A stretch of 64,000 nucleotides of DNA from Atkinsonella hypoxylon (lineage: Eukaryota; Ascomycota; Sordariomycetes; Hypocreales; Clavicipitaceae), in NCBI GenBank assembly GCA_000729835.1, contig JFHB01000173.1:1-64000 (forward strand). The letters run 5' to 3'. Positions 25,018-35,400 of the stretch are shown in pieces; within the stretch, counting starts at the first letter, position 1, and the number at the start of each line of letters is the position of its first letter. The position numbers and the translations under genes are program-made. Below the pieces are notes generated by a model, which made no database searches, was not told the DNA's origin, and was given only the letters and a program-made list of their open reading frames with translations.

Positions 25018-25728
25018 TGTTAAAAATAAGCTACCCTGTATAGCCTATTTTTATGCTTGCTAGTTGCCTGTTAGTTGCTCTATCACGTGACCCTAACTAG
25101 GTCTTGTTACGTTAATTTTTGGTAGAGATATCGCTGTTACTAGATGCAAAACATCTAGAGTCAACTAAGGCAAAGTTGCCTAACCTATAGTCAACTTTAA
25201 CAGCGATTTTCTCTACAACTAGCAATAGTAGAAATTCAAGAAGTATACTATTTAAAAGCTAAGAATTAGGGCTATCTAATGGTATAATTGTTGGATAGAG
25301 TTACTTATAAGGGTTGCTTATTATTAGTGGAATTTGTTAAATTGTGCACGTAGGCGTCTCGTTTGTATAGCTGTAAGTCGATTTTTTTGTTTTTATATAG
25401 TAAATCTTTTTGCGGAAATTATAAAGTAGCCTATAAGCCCCTTCTAGCGACTACAGCCTGCCGATATAGTCAGTAGGTCTATAAGGGACTGGAAAGATTC
25501 GAGATCCTACCCTTACTAACTTATTCGTTACAGCGCTCTTAATATAAGATACCACTATTATTATAGTTATCTACTGCCTCTACGTGATCTATACTATACA
25601 CTACAGCTTGATTTAGGCCGCTGCTGCTTCCACTACGTGATAATTGCTAGGAGCAATTACAGGTGCTAAATCTAAGAGACCACTACCCTCTCAGATATCT
25701 AGTCCTGTAATCCCTATTATTTTCAATA
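25018..25728 (+). repeat. Solo Copia A LTR inserted in Gypsy B-1
   Basis: 711-bp LTR with perfect target duplication AAGGG (25013-25017 and 25729-25733). Hardly mutated over its whole length. It shares the ~11-bp extra segment with the solo LTR at 17444-18150. As the innermost layer of the deepest nest, it is among the latest events in the window. Confidence 0.95.
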
Positions 25729-25733
25729 AAGGG

Positions 25734-27850
25734 GAGAGGGTAATAGTTCTGTTCTATAATCTTATTAAGGGCTTAATAATTAACATAGAATCGCTAACCT
25801 CTACTTAGCTTTTTAGCTAAAAGAATAGGTACTGCTGCTAAGGAGAAGCTAGCTTAAATCTACCCTTTATCTATTAGGTCTGTTATCTGCCTTCTAATTT
25901 CTAATAAATAGTTCTGCAGTATATTGTATAGCAGGGCCTACAGCAGTAACAGTAAGGAGCTATTTAGCTGCTGTTTTAGCCTAATATAGTAATTTAGCTC
26001 TTCTCTATATAGCAGAAGGCCTTAGGCCTTCTCTTCTTTAAAAAGATTATAAAAATCCTTTAATTTAGGTAGTAGCGTTAGTAGATTAAGACCTTCTAGG
26101 GAGATTTACAACAACAATATAGAGGTAATTTCCTAAAGGCTTATAGCAATAAAACGTATAGCAACCTCCTAGCTCTTACTCTATTTTATTAGAGCACTAT
26201 AAACTACTACTAACATTAGTCTTATTAGGTCCTTAACGCCCTAAGAGCCTACTGCTTAGATTATAAGGCCCTTAGCCTTACCTACTAATAAGCTCTAGCT
26301 AGTAGCATTTAGAACAACACTATTATAGGCTAACTATAGACTTCTAAAGATATAATCTTAAGTTAAGCCTAGGATTATATAGGCTACTACTAGAAAGACC
26401 TAGCTGTTAATATTTACCTATAAATAAACTAAAGAAGTAATTAAGGCGCTTCTTTAGTAGCTATTATAGAACTACTGTTTAACCTCTACTGCTGTTTATA
26501 CTATTCTTTTATGCAGTAGTAGAACTTACTTTAGGCTAAGGTGTTACACTAAACTCTTACTTATTGCAGTAAAGTAGTTATACTTACTATTTATTTATAC
26601 ATTATAGAACAACAGTTAGTTAAAGAGTATAGAGATAAAGAATAGTAATATATTTATTTTCTTAGTTATCTCTCTATATTCTTCTTCTAGCTGCCTACTA
26701 AGTAAGAGTTATTATATTATCTATATTACCTTTACCTTTATACTAAGCTTAAGGCTAGAGGTAAGCCTTTTTCTAACTTATTAGAGTCCTTCTTCTGTAT
26801 ATTATCTATAGCTACTACCTATATACTAGTTAATTCTAGCTTACATTCTACTAGTTGCAATCTACATCCTTAAATATAGTATTAGAATAACCTACATTAA
26901 AGGTATTACCTCTTCTAATAGTGTTTCTTAAGTTTAGCCTTAAATACTTACTTTACTTATAGAGCATCCTTATTTAGTTATTTTACTCTAGATTTCTTTA
27001 CGCTCCTTTTCTATTTCTATTAGGTTTCTATAGTATTAACTTTAGTTATCTTAGTGTTGCTATTCTAAGGCTCTTTAGAGCTAGAGCTATATTTCTGCTA
27101 GTGCTGCTCCTTAATATAATATAACTTAAGGTTTAGCGCAATACTACAGTAGCGCTTTACTGCCTAAAGGTAGTTATAATATAGAATATCTCTCTTTACA
27201 CTATAATCTCTTATTTCCTTATTAAGCGCTATCTATAATTTAGCTAACTTTATGCTATTATTCTAGTTAGCCCCTTTTACTAGCGTAATCTTCTCTTTAA
27301 AATAAATATAGAATTCTATAAACTACTTATTACTACTTTATTAAAGCTAATTAAGCTTAATTAAAGCTTAGTTTTACTAGTAAGAATCTATAAAGATTAA
27401 TTCTAAGTAATTAAGGAATCCCTATATATTATATTCCTTTACTTTACCTACCTTATAATAGGTAGCTACTCTTTACTAAACCTTAGGCAATAAGTTTTAG
27501 TATAGATAGTACTACTAGTTCTATATTATACCTATAAAGGCGCTATTAGCCTAAAGCTTTTAGGTAATTGCTATTTACTAAGCCTAAAAGCTCTATTTAT
27601 TTCTATTATAAGGGTTTACTATAGGTAAAGGCTTCTGTTTAGGTTCCTCTAGCTGCTAGCTTACTGCAGCTTAAAGCTGCTTCTCTATCTATATATAGTC
27701 TATTATAAAGCGTTATAGTTCCTTTATTTATAGAGATTAGCTCTTAACTAATTTATAAAGCACTGTAATTTCTACTGCTTTCTAGCTAATTCCTGCTGTA
27801 CTTTTCTCTACCTCTCTATAGAGGTTAAAAGAGTGCTTAGACTAGCTAGC
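25734..27850 (-). pseudogene. Gypsy B-1 gag, protease and RT N-terminus
   Basis: Sense order on the minus strand: gag (about 27700-26940), a Cys-rich zinc-knuckle remnant (about 26935-26880), protease around 26620-26540 (the matching region of B-2 at 54590-54640 reads as a DSGCN-type active site after allowing for transitions), then the RT N-terminal half to 25734. The same sequence occurs on the plus strand at 11485-12125 and 54325-54745, which confirms the family boundaries. Stops are dense. The solo LTR at 25018-25728 separates it from the catalytic RT part. Confidence 0.75.
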
Positions 27851-27919
27851 TAGGCCTTTATTGCTATAACTAAACAATATTGTTCTTACTAGTGTTCTAT
27901 CTATAGAATAATTATAGTA

Positions 27920-28241
27920 TATAATAAACTAGCCTAAGAGCTACTGCTAACTAGCGTCTATAATAAGAACTATAATTATAGGGAGGAAAGAGGGAAGAGA
28001 GAAGGAACTAGAAGCCTCTCTATACCTTTATACTATATATTTAGGGGTAGGTCTATCCCCTTAGGAGCCCCTTTTAGCATATACTCTATAGCTAAGGTTC
28101 TCTCTCTAGGGCCTAGCGAAGTCCAGCTAACCCCTAGATAAATGCAGCTTGCTCTTATCCCTTCACTATATAGATCTCTGTCCCTCTCCTGCTGTCCTCC
28201 CTCTACTGAAAGACCCGAGCCTAAGGCTTGAGTCCATAACA
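27920..28241 (-). repeat. Gypsy B-1 5' LTR
   Basis: 322 bp. The inner left end is mutated (TATAATAAACTAGCC versus TGTAACGGACTGGCC). The outer right end (about 28110-28241) keeps GACCCGAGCC and GAGTCCATAACA. Confidence 0.95.
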
Positions 28242-28246
28242 GGAAT

Positions 28247-29660
28247 GTAGGAACGAAGGCAACCTGTTGAAGTTAGAAGAGTCCTTTATTGGTTCTAACA
28301 AGAACGCAGCTGTATCCTAGAATAGGAAGGCTTAAATCTCCAGCAAAGATCTATTGTGTTGTAGTGGCTTCCTTATAATCCAATAACCTATCTAGGTTAT
28401 TAGTTATATAGATGTTAGAGCCAGAATCGAGAATCCAGGAGTCCCTTAAAGGATAAGGGGTATTCGAATTGCTGAATAAAGAAGATAGATTTGCAAAGGC
28501 AGAACTAATAACTAGATTTAAGGAAGAAGAAGAAGATAAAGAGGATCCCTTAGGAAGAACATCGTTGCTAATAGACAGGTTATCCTTTTTTAATGTGTAT
28601 ATTACCTTCTTCATTGACTTATCGTTCTTGAGTTTTTGTTGAATAGATTCAATAGTTTTGTCGTTAGGTTTCCAGTCTTTTAGTCTATTGTTGCTCACTA
28701 AGTAATAACACTTACTATACTTATAAGACTTTCCACAGATGTATGTAGGATTCAAATTCGAATTTAGTGGATTTAGCTGTTTTAAAGAAGAAGAAGGAGC
28801 TTTTTAGTCCTAGAAGTTAGTAAAGAATCCGTTGTTGTTAGCCTTTGTTTAGCTTTTGAAAAGATCCACGATTTAGTGGCTATCTAGTATCTTTTCCTTC
28901 TAATTAAGCTTATTAGAGATCGATTTATCTCTAATTCTATTGTGCCAATAGGTTGAAAAGGAAGAGTTAATTTGCTAAATAGCATTAAGGAAGTCTAAAG
29001 TTAGCTAAAGATTGTAGGTATCTAGAAGATTGATTTGCTGTACTTCTAAGAGTACCTTCTTGTAGGAAGTAACGAATTCCTTTATCTTAGTTCTAGAAGG
29101 GCTTTTTAATACAGCTTTATATTAAGAGAGTACTTCTTTTTCGTTATCCTAAGATATTAGCTTTAATTGTTATTAAAGAAGAAGGATCTACTTAGCGATA
29201 TTGTGTTTGTAGCTAATAGTTTTGTAGTAGTTACTAACTGTTTTAACTATCTATTGTTAGATGCTATTAAGGGCCTTCTTCTAGTTGTAGTAGTCCTAGA
29301 TCTTTATTCGATATTGTGTGTAGAGGAACTGTAGAATAGAGAATTTATAGTTGTCTAAATCTCCTACTACAGTGACCTTTTTGTTAACATCCTTAGGTAT
29401 TAGTTCTTGTGGCTTAGTTAGTTCCTCTTTATCGTCCTCTGCTGGATCTAGGTAGTTCTAAACTCCTTCGTTTGTTGCGTATTTTTTAATAACTGAAATC
29501 TAACGATTCCAGTCTCTTGCTGTACGAAGTTGGTATTGAGCTATTAATCTAAGCTCTGTAGTGGAATCTATAGTTAAAATCCAGTAGATTAATCGATAAT
29601 GAATCCGTAGTAGAAATCCGTTTTGTGATTAGGGTTGAATTCGCTATAGAATTCGTTGTT
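28247..29660 (-). pseudogene. Copia C gag and protease
   Basis: The least damaged coding piece of Copia C. An uninterrupted 134-codon run (28755-28351) contains a gag-type zinc knuckle at 28743-28699 (YICGKSYKYSKCYYL, where Tyr stands at expected Cys and His positions) and, near its end, the aspartic protease site WILDSGSNIYITNN with DSGS at 28428-28417. WILDSGS is typical of Ty1/Copia protease. Upstream, 28760-29660 is a decayed gag with short open runs. Gypsy B-1 cuts the gene just after the protease site. This stretch has fewer transitions than neighbouring elements. Confidence 0.85.
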
Positions 29661-29986
29661 GAATTTAGTGTAAATTTAAGACCAAAAATTGATATTGTAC
29701 TTTACTGTTAGATTTAAAACTAATGCCGAAAGAAAATCAGGAAGTTAATTTAAGGGAATTATTCTATTTTTAAAGACGAATTTAGAACAGAAGTTGGATT
29801 TTGAATTGGAGCAAAATCCCTGGTGAAAATCAGGGCGCTTTTAGTAGCGTAACTGCTTAACTCGTTGTTGAATCGTTGCGAGTGTTATCTCTTTAAAAAG
29901 GGGTTAATGACTAACTCCTTCTGCTAACCCTCTAGGGTTAGGGTTAGGGTTAGGGTTGATATCACGTAATTAATATTAAAGAGATT
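29661..29986. other. Copia C leader, gag-proximal part
   Basis: AT-rich leader between gag and the palindrome array. Apart from the telomere-like repeat (29924-29957) no coding or RNA feature is seen. Confidence 0.5.
29924..29957 (+). repeat. Interstitial telomere-type repeat (TTAGGG)
   Basis: Four consecutive GGGTT(A) units from 29935 on, preceded by one CTAACCC in inverted orientation with a 4-base loop. TTAGGG is the telomere repeat of most filamentous fungi. Here it lies in the Copia C leader, not at a chromosome end. Confidence 0.85.
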
Positions 29987-30196
29987 GTTATCGTAGTAGA
30001 TAACGGAGAAAATGTTATCGTTGTTAATAACAAGAAAAGATGTTATTGTTGTTGATAACGAGAAATTTGTTATTGTTGTTAATAACGAGAAAAGATGTTA
30101 TCGTTGTTAATAACGAGAAATTTGTTATCGTTGTTGATAACGAGAAAAGATGTTATTGTTGTTGATAACGAGAAATTTGTTATCGTTGTTGATAAC
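29987..30196. repeat. Tandem array of eight GTTATC-N6-GATAAC palindromes
   Basis: Eight 18-bp inverted repeats (GTTATCGTTGTTGATAAC and close variants) separated by two spacers that alternate for most of the array, GAGAAAAGAT and GAGAAATTT, giving a ~28-bp unit and a ~56-bp higher-order unit. Each intact core holds two GATAA motifs, the binding site of fungal GATA-type zinc-finger regulators. It lies in the 5' leader of Copia C, about 175 bp inside the LTR. It could be a transcriptional control region or a structural RNA element of the retrotransposon. Confidence 0.85.
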
Positions 30197-30358
30197 AGGG
30201 AAATCACGTGGTATAGTGCAAGGCACGTGACCGTGTGATGAAAAGAGCGTTATTGAAGATACTAGGTATCTATAATAACAGAATAATGTGAATAGCTTTA
30301 GGGAGCTAAAGAAGATAACAGAGTTATCGAAAAGGTAAAGATACTAAAGAAGGGCAAA

Positions 30359-30371
30359 CTGGGCTTATAAC
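30359..30371 (-). promoter_or_regulatory. Copia C primer-binding site (half-tRNA-iMet type)
   Basis: Directly after the 5' LTR the minus strand reads GTTATAAGCCCAG. With one RIP transition undone it complements the anticodon arm of initiator tRNA-Met, the site Drosophila copia also uses, rather than a tRNA 3' end. Confidence 0.65.
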
Positions 30372-30792
30372 TATTAAAAGGTGTAGAGAAGAGATAACAG
30401 AAGAGAGAGAAGATAAAGAAGCTTCTAGTGTGTAGAAGAGTGTGTATTACTTGCTTAATTCCTCTAACTTAGGAGGGAGGAAGCGGCCTATATATAGCTA
30501 ATTCTAAGAGAGGAAGAAAGAGAAGAGAAGAAGGAAAAACAAGAAGGGGGATAGCTAGATACCCGAAAATCCTGCAGCTTGTAGAGCGAGAGAATTCCGA
30601 GAGATGCTAAGTGATCTATTGCACTGCCTCTATAAGAGGGGCTGATATTGGTGTGTGTAGAGCTCTATAACAAAGGAAAGATAACAGACTAGATAACCCC
30701 TGTTGTATCCTATCCTGGTCCACCACACCTACTTGTTTCCTACACTTAGTTGTTGTAACTAAGTTCCTTTGTGCTACTGTTGGAGTAGTTAT
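30372..30792 (-). repeat. Copia C 5' LTR, truncated
   Basis: 421 bp matching 15090-15510. It starts TATTAAAAGG (mutated inner end) and has a well preserved right part. The last ~102 bp are missing; Copia A-4 begins at 30793 after GTTAT. Confidence 0.85.
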
Positions 30793-31486
30793 TGTTAAAA
30801 ATAAGCTACCCTGTATAGCCTATTTTTATGCCTACTAGTTGCTCTATCACGTGACCCTTATTAGGTCTTGTTACGTTGATTTTTGGTAGAGATATCGCTG
30901 TTACTAGATGCGAAACATCTAGAATCGACTAAGGCAAAGTTGCCTAACCTATAGTCAACTTTAACAGCGATTTTCTCCACAACTAGCAATGGTAGAAATT
31001 CAAGAAGTATACCATTTAAAAGCTAAGAATTAGGGCTATCTAATAGTATAATTGTTAGATAGAGTTGCTTATAAGGGTTGCTTGTTATTAGTGGAATTTA
31101 TTAAATTGTGCACGTAGGCGTCTTGTTTATATAGCTGTAAGTCGATTTTTTTGTTTTTATATAGTAAATCTTTTTGCGGAAATTATAAAGTGGCCTATAA
31201 GCCCCTTCTAGCGACTACAGCCTGCTGATATAGTTAGTAGGTCTATAAGGGACTGGAAAGATTTAAGATCCTACTCTCACTAAGTTTGTTACAGCGCTCT
31301 TAATATAAAGATACCACTATTACAGTTATCTATTGCCTCTACGTAATCTAGTACTATACACTACAGCTTGATTTAGGCTGCTGCTGCTTCCACTACGTGA
31401 TAATTGCTAGGAGCAATTATAGGTACTAAATATAAGAGACCCCTACCCTCTTCTATCTAGTCCTATAATCCCTATTATTTTCAATA
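30793..31486 (+). repeat. Copia A-4 5' LTR
   Basis: 694-bp LTR. The outer left part is spared (CACGTGACCC, GATTTTTGGTAG); the inner right part is mutated (CTATAATCCC, AATTATAGG). Confidence 0.95.
31157..31164 (+). promoter_or_regulatory. Candidate TATA box in Copia A LTR
   Basis: TTATATAG follows a T-rich run and is conserved in position in most Copia A LTRs. A role as the retrotransposon promoter is inferred from location and sequence only. Confidence 0.3.
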
Positions 31487-32432
31487 GGTTATGAGCCCGG
31501 AAGACCTATCTGCAAGCTGTTAGCCCGCTGAAATCTACTATTGTGTACTGTATTACCCACTAGAAGCTATATTAAGACCTGCGCTAGCAGCTATCGCTGC
31601 TATTAGTAGCTTGCTGGAAGCTATTAATACCTGCCGCATATATATCGCCAGCCACTATACTGGTATTTTTATTCTGCCCACCCTGTGCCTCCTGCACTAG
31701 TCCTATGCACCCTGTGTATACACACTTTTGAAGCTATTCTTAATAGCTAGGTTCTATTGTTGCGCAACATTAAAATATACATATCTGCACACATTACATT
31801 CGCACTGCAAATTGTTTTATTAGGCACTGCCTAATTAATTATTTCCATTAAGAAATAAGCTTAGCGCTGCACTGCATCGCTTGTTGTTATTATATTGTGC
31901 ACCCTGTGCACCTCTGTTAGTAGCTATACTACAATTTGTAGTGTACGCCTAACAGCTCTTGTTGCAGATATTCCTGTGTTTTCGGTTGTAGAATTAATTT
32001 GTATAGTAATCCTACTAGTTAGGATTTTAAAGTAGGAATTAGCTAGATATCCCTAAATTAGCTGTGCCTAGGTCTTCACTGATTTGTTAGAACCTAATTA
32101 GAGAAGAATCTCCTGAATTTTTTAGCTAAAAATAGCTAGAACCTATGTTTTGTGCCCCTTGCGACTGCTTGTTAATCTGGTCTGCTATACAAATTGTATG
32201 CGCATACAGATCGCGATACAACGCAGCCTTTAGAGCCTGTTATACCTGTTACGAAAGAAATTGGAGAAAAATCTCAGTATAATTTCTGAAGATATAGAGC
32301 ACTTCTAAGCCTATAATAGAGCAATCTATTAATATCTAATAGAGGTTATTACTGTTATTTACTACTATTTCCACTGTAATTTGGCTATAATTAGCTATAA
32401 AGAGCGTTAAATTAGCTATTAAAACCCTTAAA
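31487..32432 (+). other. Copia A-4 5' leader with half-tRNA-iMet primer site
   Basis: Begins directly after the LTR with GGTTATGAGCCCGG (31487-31500). The first 12 bases complement the anticodon arm of eukaryotic initiator tRNA-Met (GGGCTCATAACC), as in Drosophila copia, where a 5' half-tRNA primes reverse transcription. The following ~930 bp are non-coding but conserved in four copies, contain a perfect 12-bp palindrome TGTTGCGCAACA (31758-31769) and end at gag. No open frame of note is seen. Confidence 0.8.
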
Positions 32433-35400
32433 ATAGCACTAAAAGGAACAGGCAAGGGAAAGAGCACAAGCCCTGAACGGGGTAGTGGTTCTAGTACACC
32501 AGCTACAGCTGCTGCTACTAGCTTTCCTGGTCCAGCTAGATCCCCCCCTTAGCCAGTAGATTCCTCTTCTGATGAAGAAGATTATACAGCTAAGAAGGCT
32601 CTAAAAGAAGCTAGATTAGCTTCTGAAAGAGTAGTGCAAGTCTATAATGTACAAGCTGACCTAAAAGCTTAAATAGATAAGCAACAAGAGACCCTAAATA
32701 GATTCATTAGGCATAGTGAAGCAAAACAAAGCTAAAATGAAGGTAATATAGCTGATTTACTAAGTAAATTAGATACTATAATTACATCTATAGGTAATCT
32801 CTTAATAGGGTCTCCTAAAGCAGATCCTGTTACTTCTAAGACTTCTAAAGTCTCTTTTAAAGTTTCTAAACCTTCTAGTTCCTCTAATAGTGCTACTTTT
32901 CTGCCTGCTTTTAATAAAGGCACTATAAAAGAGTTAAATAAGAAGGTCCACTCTATTCTAGAGGCTGCTAAGCTAAAAGGCCCTGAAAATTTTGAATAGT
33001 AGAAGTAAGCTTTAACTATTTAATTTAGGGCACTAGGATTCCCTTAATTTATTGATAATCCTAGTATAGCTAGTACTTTAGTAGATTTAGAATAAGCTAT
33101 TATCCTTATAATTATAAGAGATAGTTGCTAATCTAGACCTTAAGCTGCTATAAGCTAGCATAAGTCCCCTATAGATGCCTATAACGTTCTAGTTAGGCAG
33201 TATTTGTAGAGTGCTAAAATACAATATAGTACACTATATGCTAGTTATTACAACTTATCGTTTTCGAACTATAAGGGATCTTTAGAGGCCTTTAATACTG
33301 AATTTAATAATTTACTAGCTAGATTACAGCTCTATAGTGTAGCTATTAATCCTATTAACTAGGTAAATTATTATATTAATGCTTTAAAGAAGACCTTCCC
33401 TAGCTGGGCTGAAAGGCAGCGATATTCTATTAGAGCTGCTAGAGCACAAGGTCTATCTATAAAAATGCTGAATTTACAGTTCCTTATGGCTGACTTATTA
33501 GAAGAACAAAGAGATAAAAGCTCCTCTATATCTAAGGCTCTTAGTTATAAAGCCTCTAATTCTAATAGTTCTAATAATAATAAAGCTAACTAAGGAAAGA
33601 ATCCTCCTAATTAGAAGAAGAATTCCGATTCTAATGCCTCTAAAGATACAGATAAAGCCTCTAAGAATAAGAAGAAGTAGAAGGGCCGAAGAAGAAGTAA
33701 CAAAAATTCTAGGAATAAGGATAGAGAAGCTGCTTTTGCTATAGGTTGTTATAACCTATCCACTAGCAACTAGGATACTATAGAATCTGATAATTCTAGC
33801 AGTTCTAGTAGTGATGATTCTTACGATTTAGATACGGAATCTACTACTAGTGATACTAGTACTACTAGTAATAATACCCCTTCTTTTAACTATTCTAATG
33901 GAATAATTAAAAACTCCTTACTATACGATACAGGTTCTACCTGTTATATAGTTAACAATAAGGCATTTTTTAGGACTTTTAAGCCTATAAAAAAGGGTAA
34001 AACCGCGCCTATTGCTACTAGAGGAGGTCCTATTTATCCTAAAGGACAGGGAACTGCTGTATTCTAGGTACTAGTTAGTACAAATCCAGCTAAATACAGG
34101 CCTTTAGCTCTAAAGGATGCACTGTATTGCCTAGGTTTAGATACCAACCTAATTAGTGGTCTAAAGCACTATTTAATAGGGGGCACTCTCCTTAGAAATT
34201 AGCTATTTCTAGCTAATAGAAGCTGCTGTAGGCTTCTAAATCCCAAAAAGCATAGTTTCTTCTTACAGCTTAAGGGGCAAGAAACCCCTAGAGTGTGTAA
34301 AAACCACGCTAATCTCTCTTATATAGGATTTAGTAGTTATAATGGCAATTATAATACTAGTTATTCTATAGAGGTTTAAATCCCTCAACAGCCTAGTTTT
34401 AATCCTAAGGAATATAGCTAAATCGAGGAATTATCTAATTTTAAAGAAGAAGAAGATAATACTAATAACGATGCTATAGAGCTATTAGCTCTAGTTCCTA
34501 AACGGGCTCCTAGTTAGATTCCTTCTAATAACAGGGATTTAGAAGGTCTAAATCCTAAGTTGCTGGATATTAGAGAAAATAGCCGTCTAGATCCCTTAAA
34601 CAAGGCCTATAGTTCTCAAGAGATCTAGCAAGATAGAGAGCAATAGGAAGCTAGCTCTAATAATAATTCTAGTAACCCTATAGCTTCTTCTTCCTATAAG
34701 AAGCTCCTAGAATTAGCTGCTACTTAGCACGTTAGATTAGGGCATATAGAACTCCCTTTACTAAAGAAGACTGCTTCTATTACTAAAGGAATTCCTGATT
34801 TTTCGAAAATTAAGGAAAAGGATTTTAACTGCCTAGCTTGCAATCAAGCTAAAGCTGTTAGAAGACCTAGCAAGCGTGCTATTCCTAACCCCCCTAAATG
34901 TTTAGATATTATAGAGGGAGATACCGTTAAAATAGAGCCTATACTGCACAATAAGAGGCCTCTAGTTCTTTTTCTAATTAATAGAAAATTACAGTATAAG
35001 TGGTCTTTTAATCTAGCTAATAAAGAGGGTTCTACTCTCTATAGCTGTATTAAAGGCTTCTTTAAGGAATTAAAAAACTAGTATAACTGCTACCCTAAAC
35101 ACCTTTATTTTAATAGTAGTACAGAAATCGATACTAGGTTGCAAGCTTAGCTATCTTTTAAGGGTATTTGCTTTAGCACCTCTTGCCCCTATATTTATAA
35201 ACAGAATAGGCTAATAGAGAGAGCTATAAAGGTACTTCTAGACCGTTTGCGTGCTACTCTACAGTGGTTATAATTACCTCTATATCTAGCTAATTTAGAG
35301 CCTTCTAAGACCTATAAGCCTGATTTTACTAAAATAAGGGCTATAGGCTTCTATTGTAAAGTTTTAATTCCTTTAGAACAACAATCTAGGTTGCAGAAGC

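Larger units (their letters stand above)
19451..28241 (-). mobile_element. Gypsy B-1: Ty3/Gypsy chromovirus nested in Copia C
   Basis: 8791 bp with 322-bp LTRs at 19451-19772 (3') and 27920-28241 (5'), flanked by GGAAT at 19446-19450 and 28242-28246. Contains gag, protease, RT, RNase H, integrase and a C-terminal chromodomain on the minus strand, plus about 2.3 kb of unassigned sequence between pol and the 3' LTR. A solo Copia A LTR (25018-25728) interrupts the RT. A purine-rich tract (AGAAGGAGAAAGAGAG on the minus strand, near 19773-19790) precedes the 3' LTR. Confidence 0.95.
15090..30792 (-). mobile_element. Copia C: third Ty1/Copia family, split by a solo LTR and Gypsy B-1
   Basis: Minus-strand element. 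3' LTR 15090-15612, RT/RNase H 15650-17438, [solo Copia A LTR], integrase 18156-19445, [Gypsy B-1], protease and gag 28247 to about 29660, leader to 30371, truncated 5' LTR 30372-30792. After removing the insertions the element is about 6.2 kb. A polypurine tract (CTAAGGGGGTA on the minus strand, 15623-15613) precedes the 3' LTR, and a half-tRNA-type primer site follows the 5' LTR. It inserted into Copia A-2 pol. The right LTR lacks its last ~102 bp because Copia A-4 begins at 30793. Confidence 0.85.

Noticed and set aside
29987..30196. CRISPR array
   Set aside because: Spacers are only two recurring short sequences and the repeat is a palindrome core; the context is a fungal retrotransposon leader.
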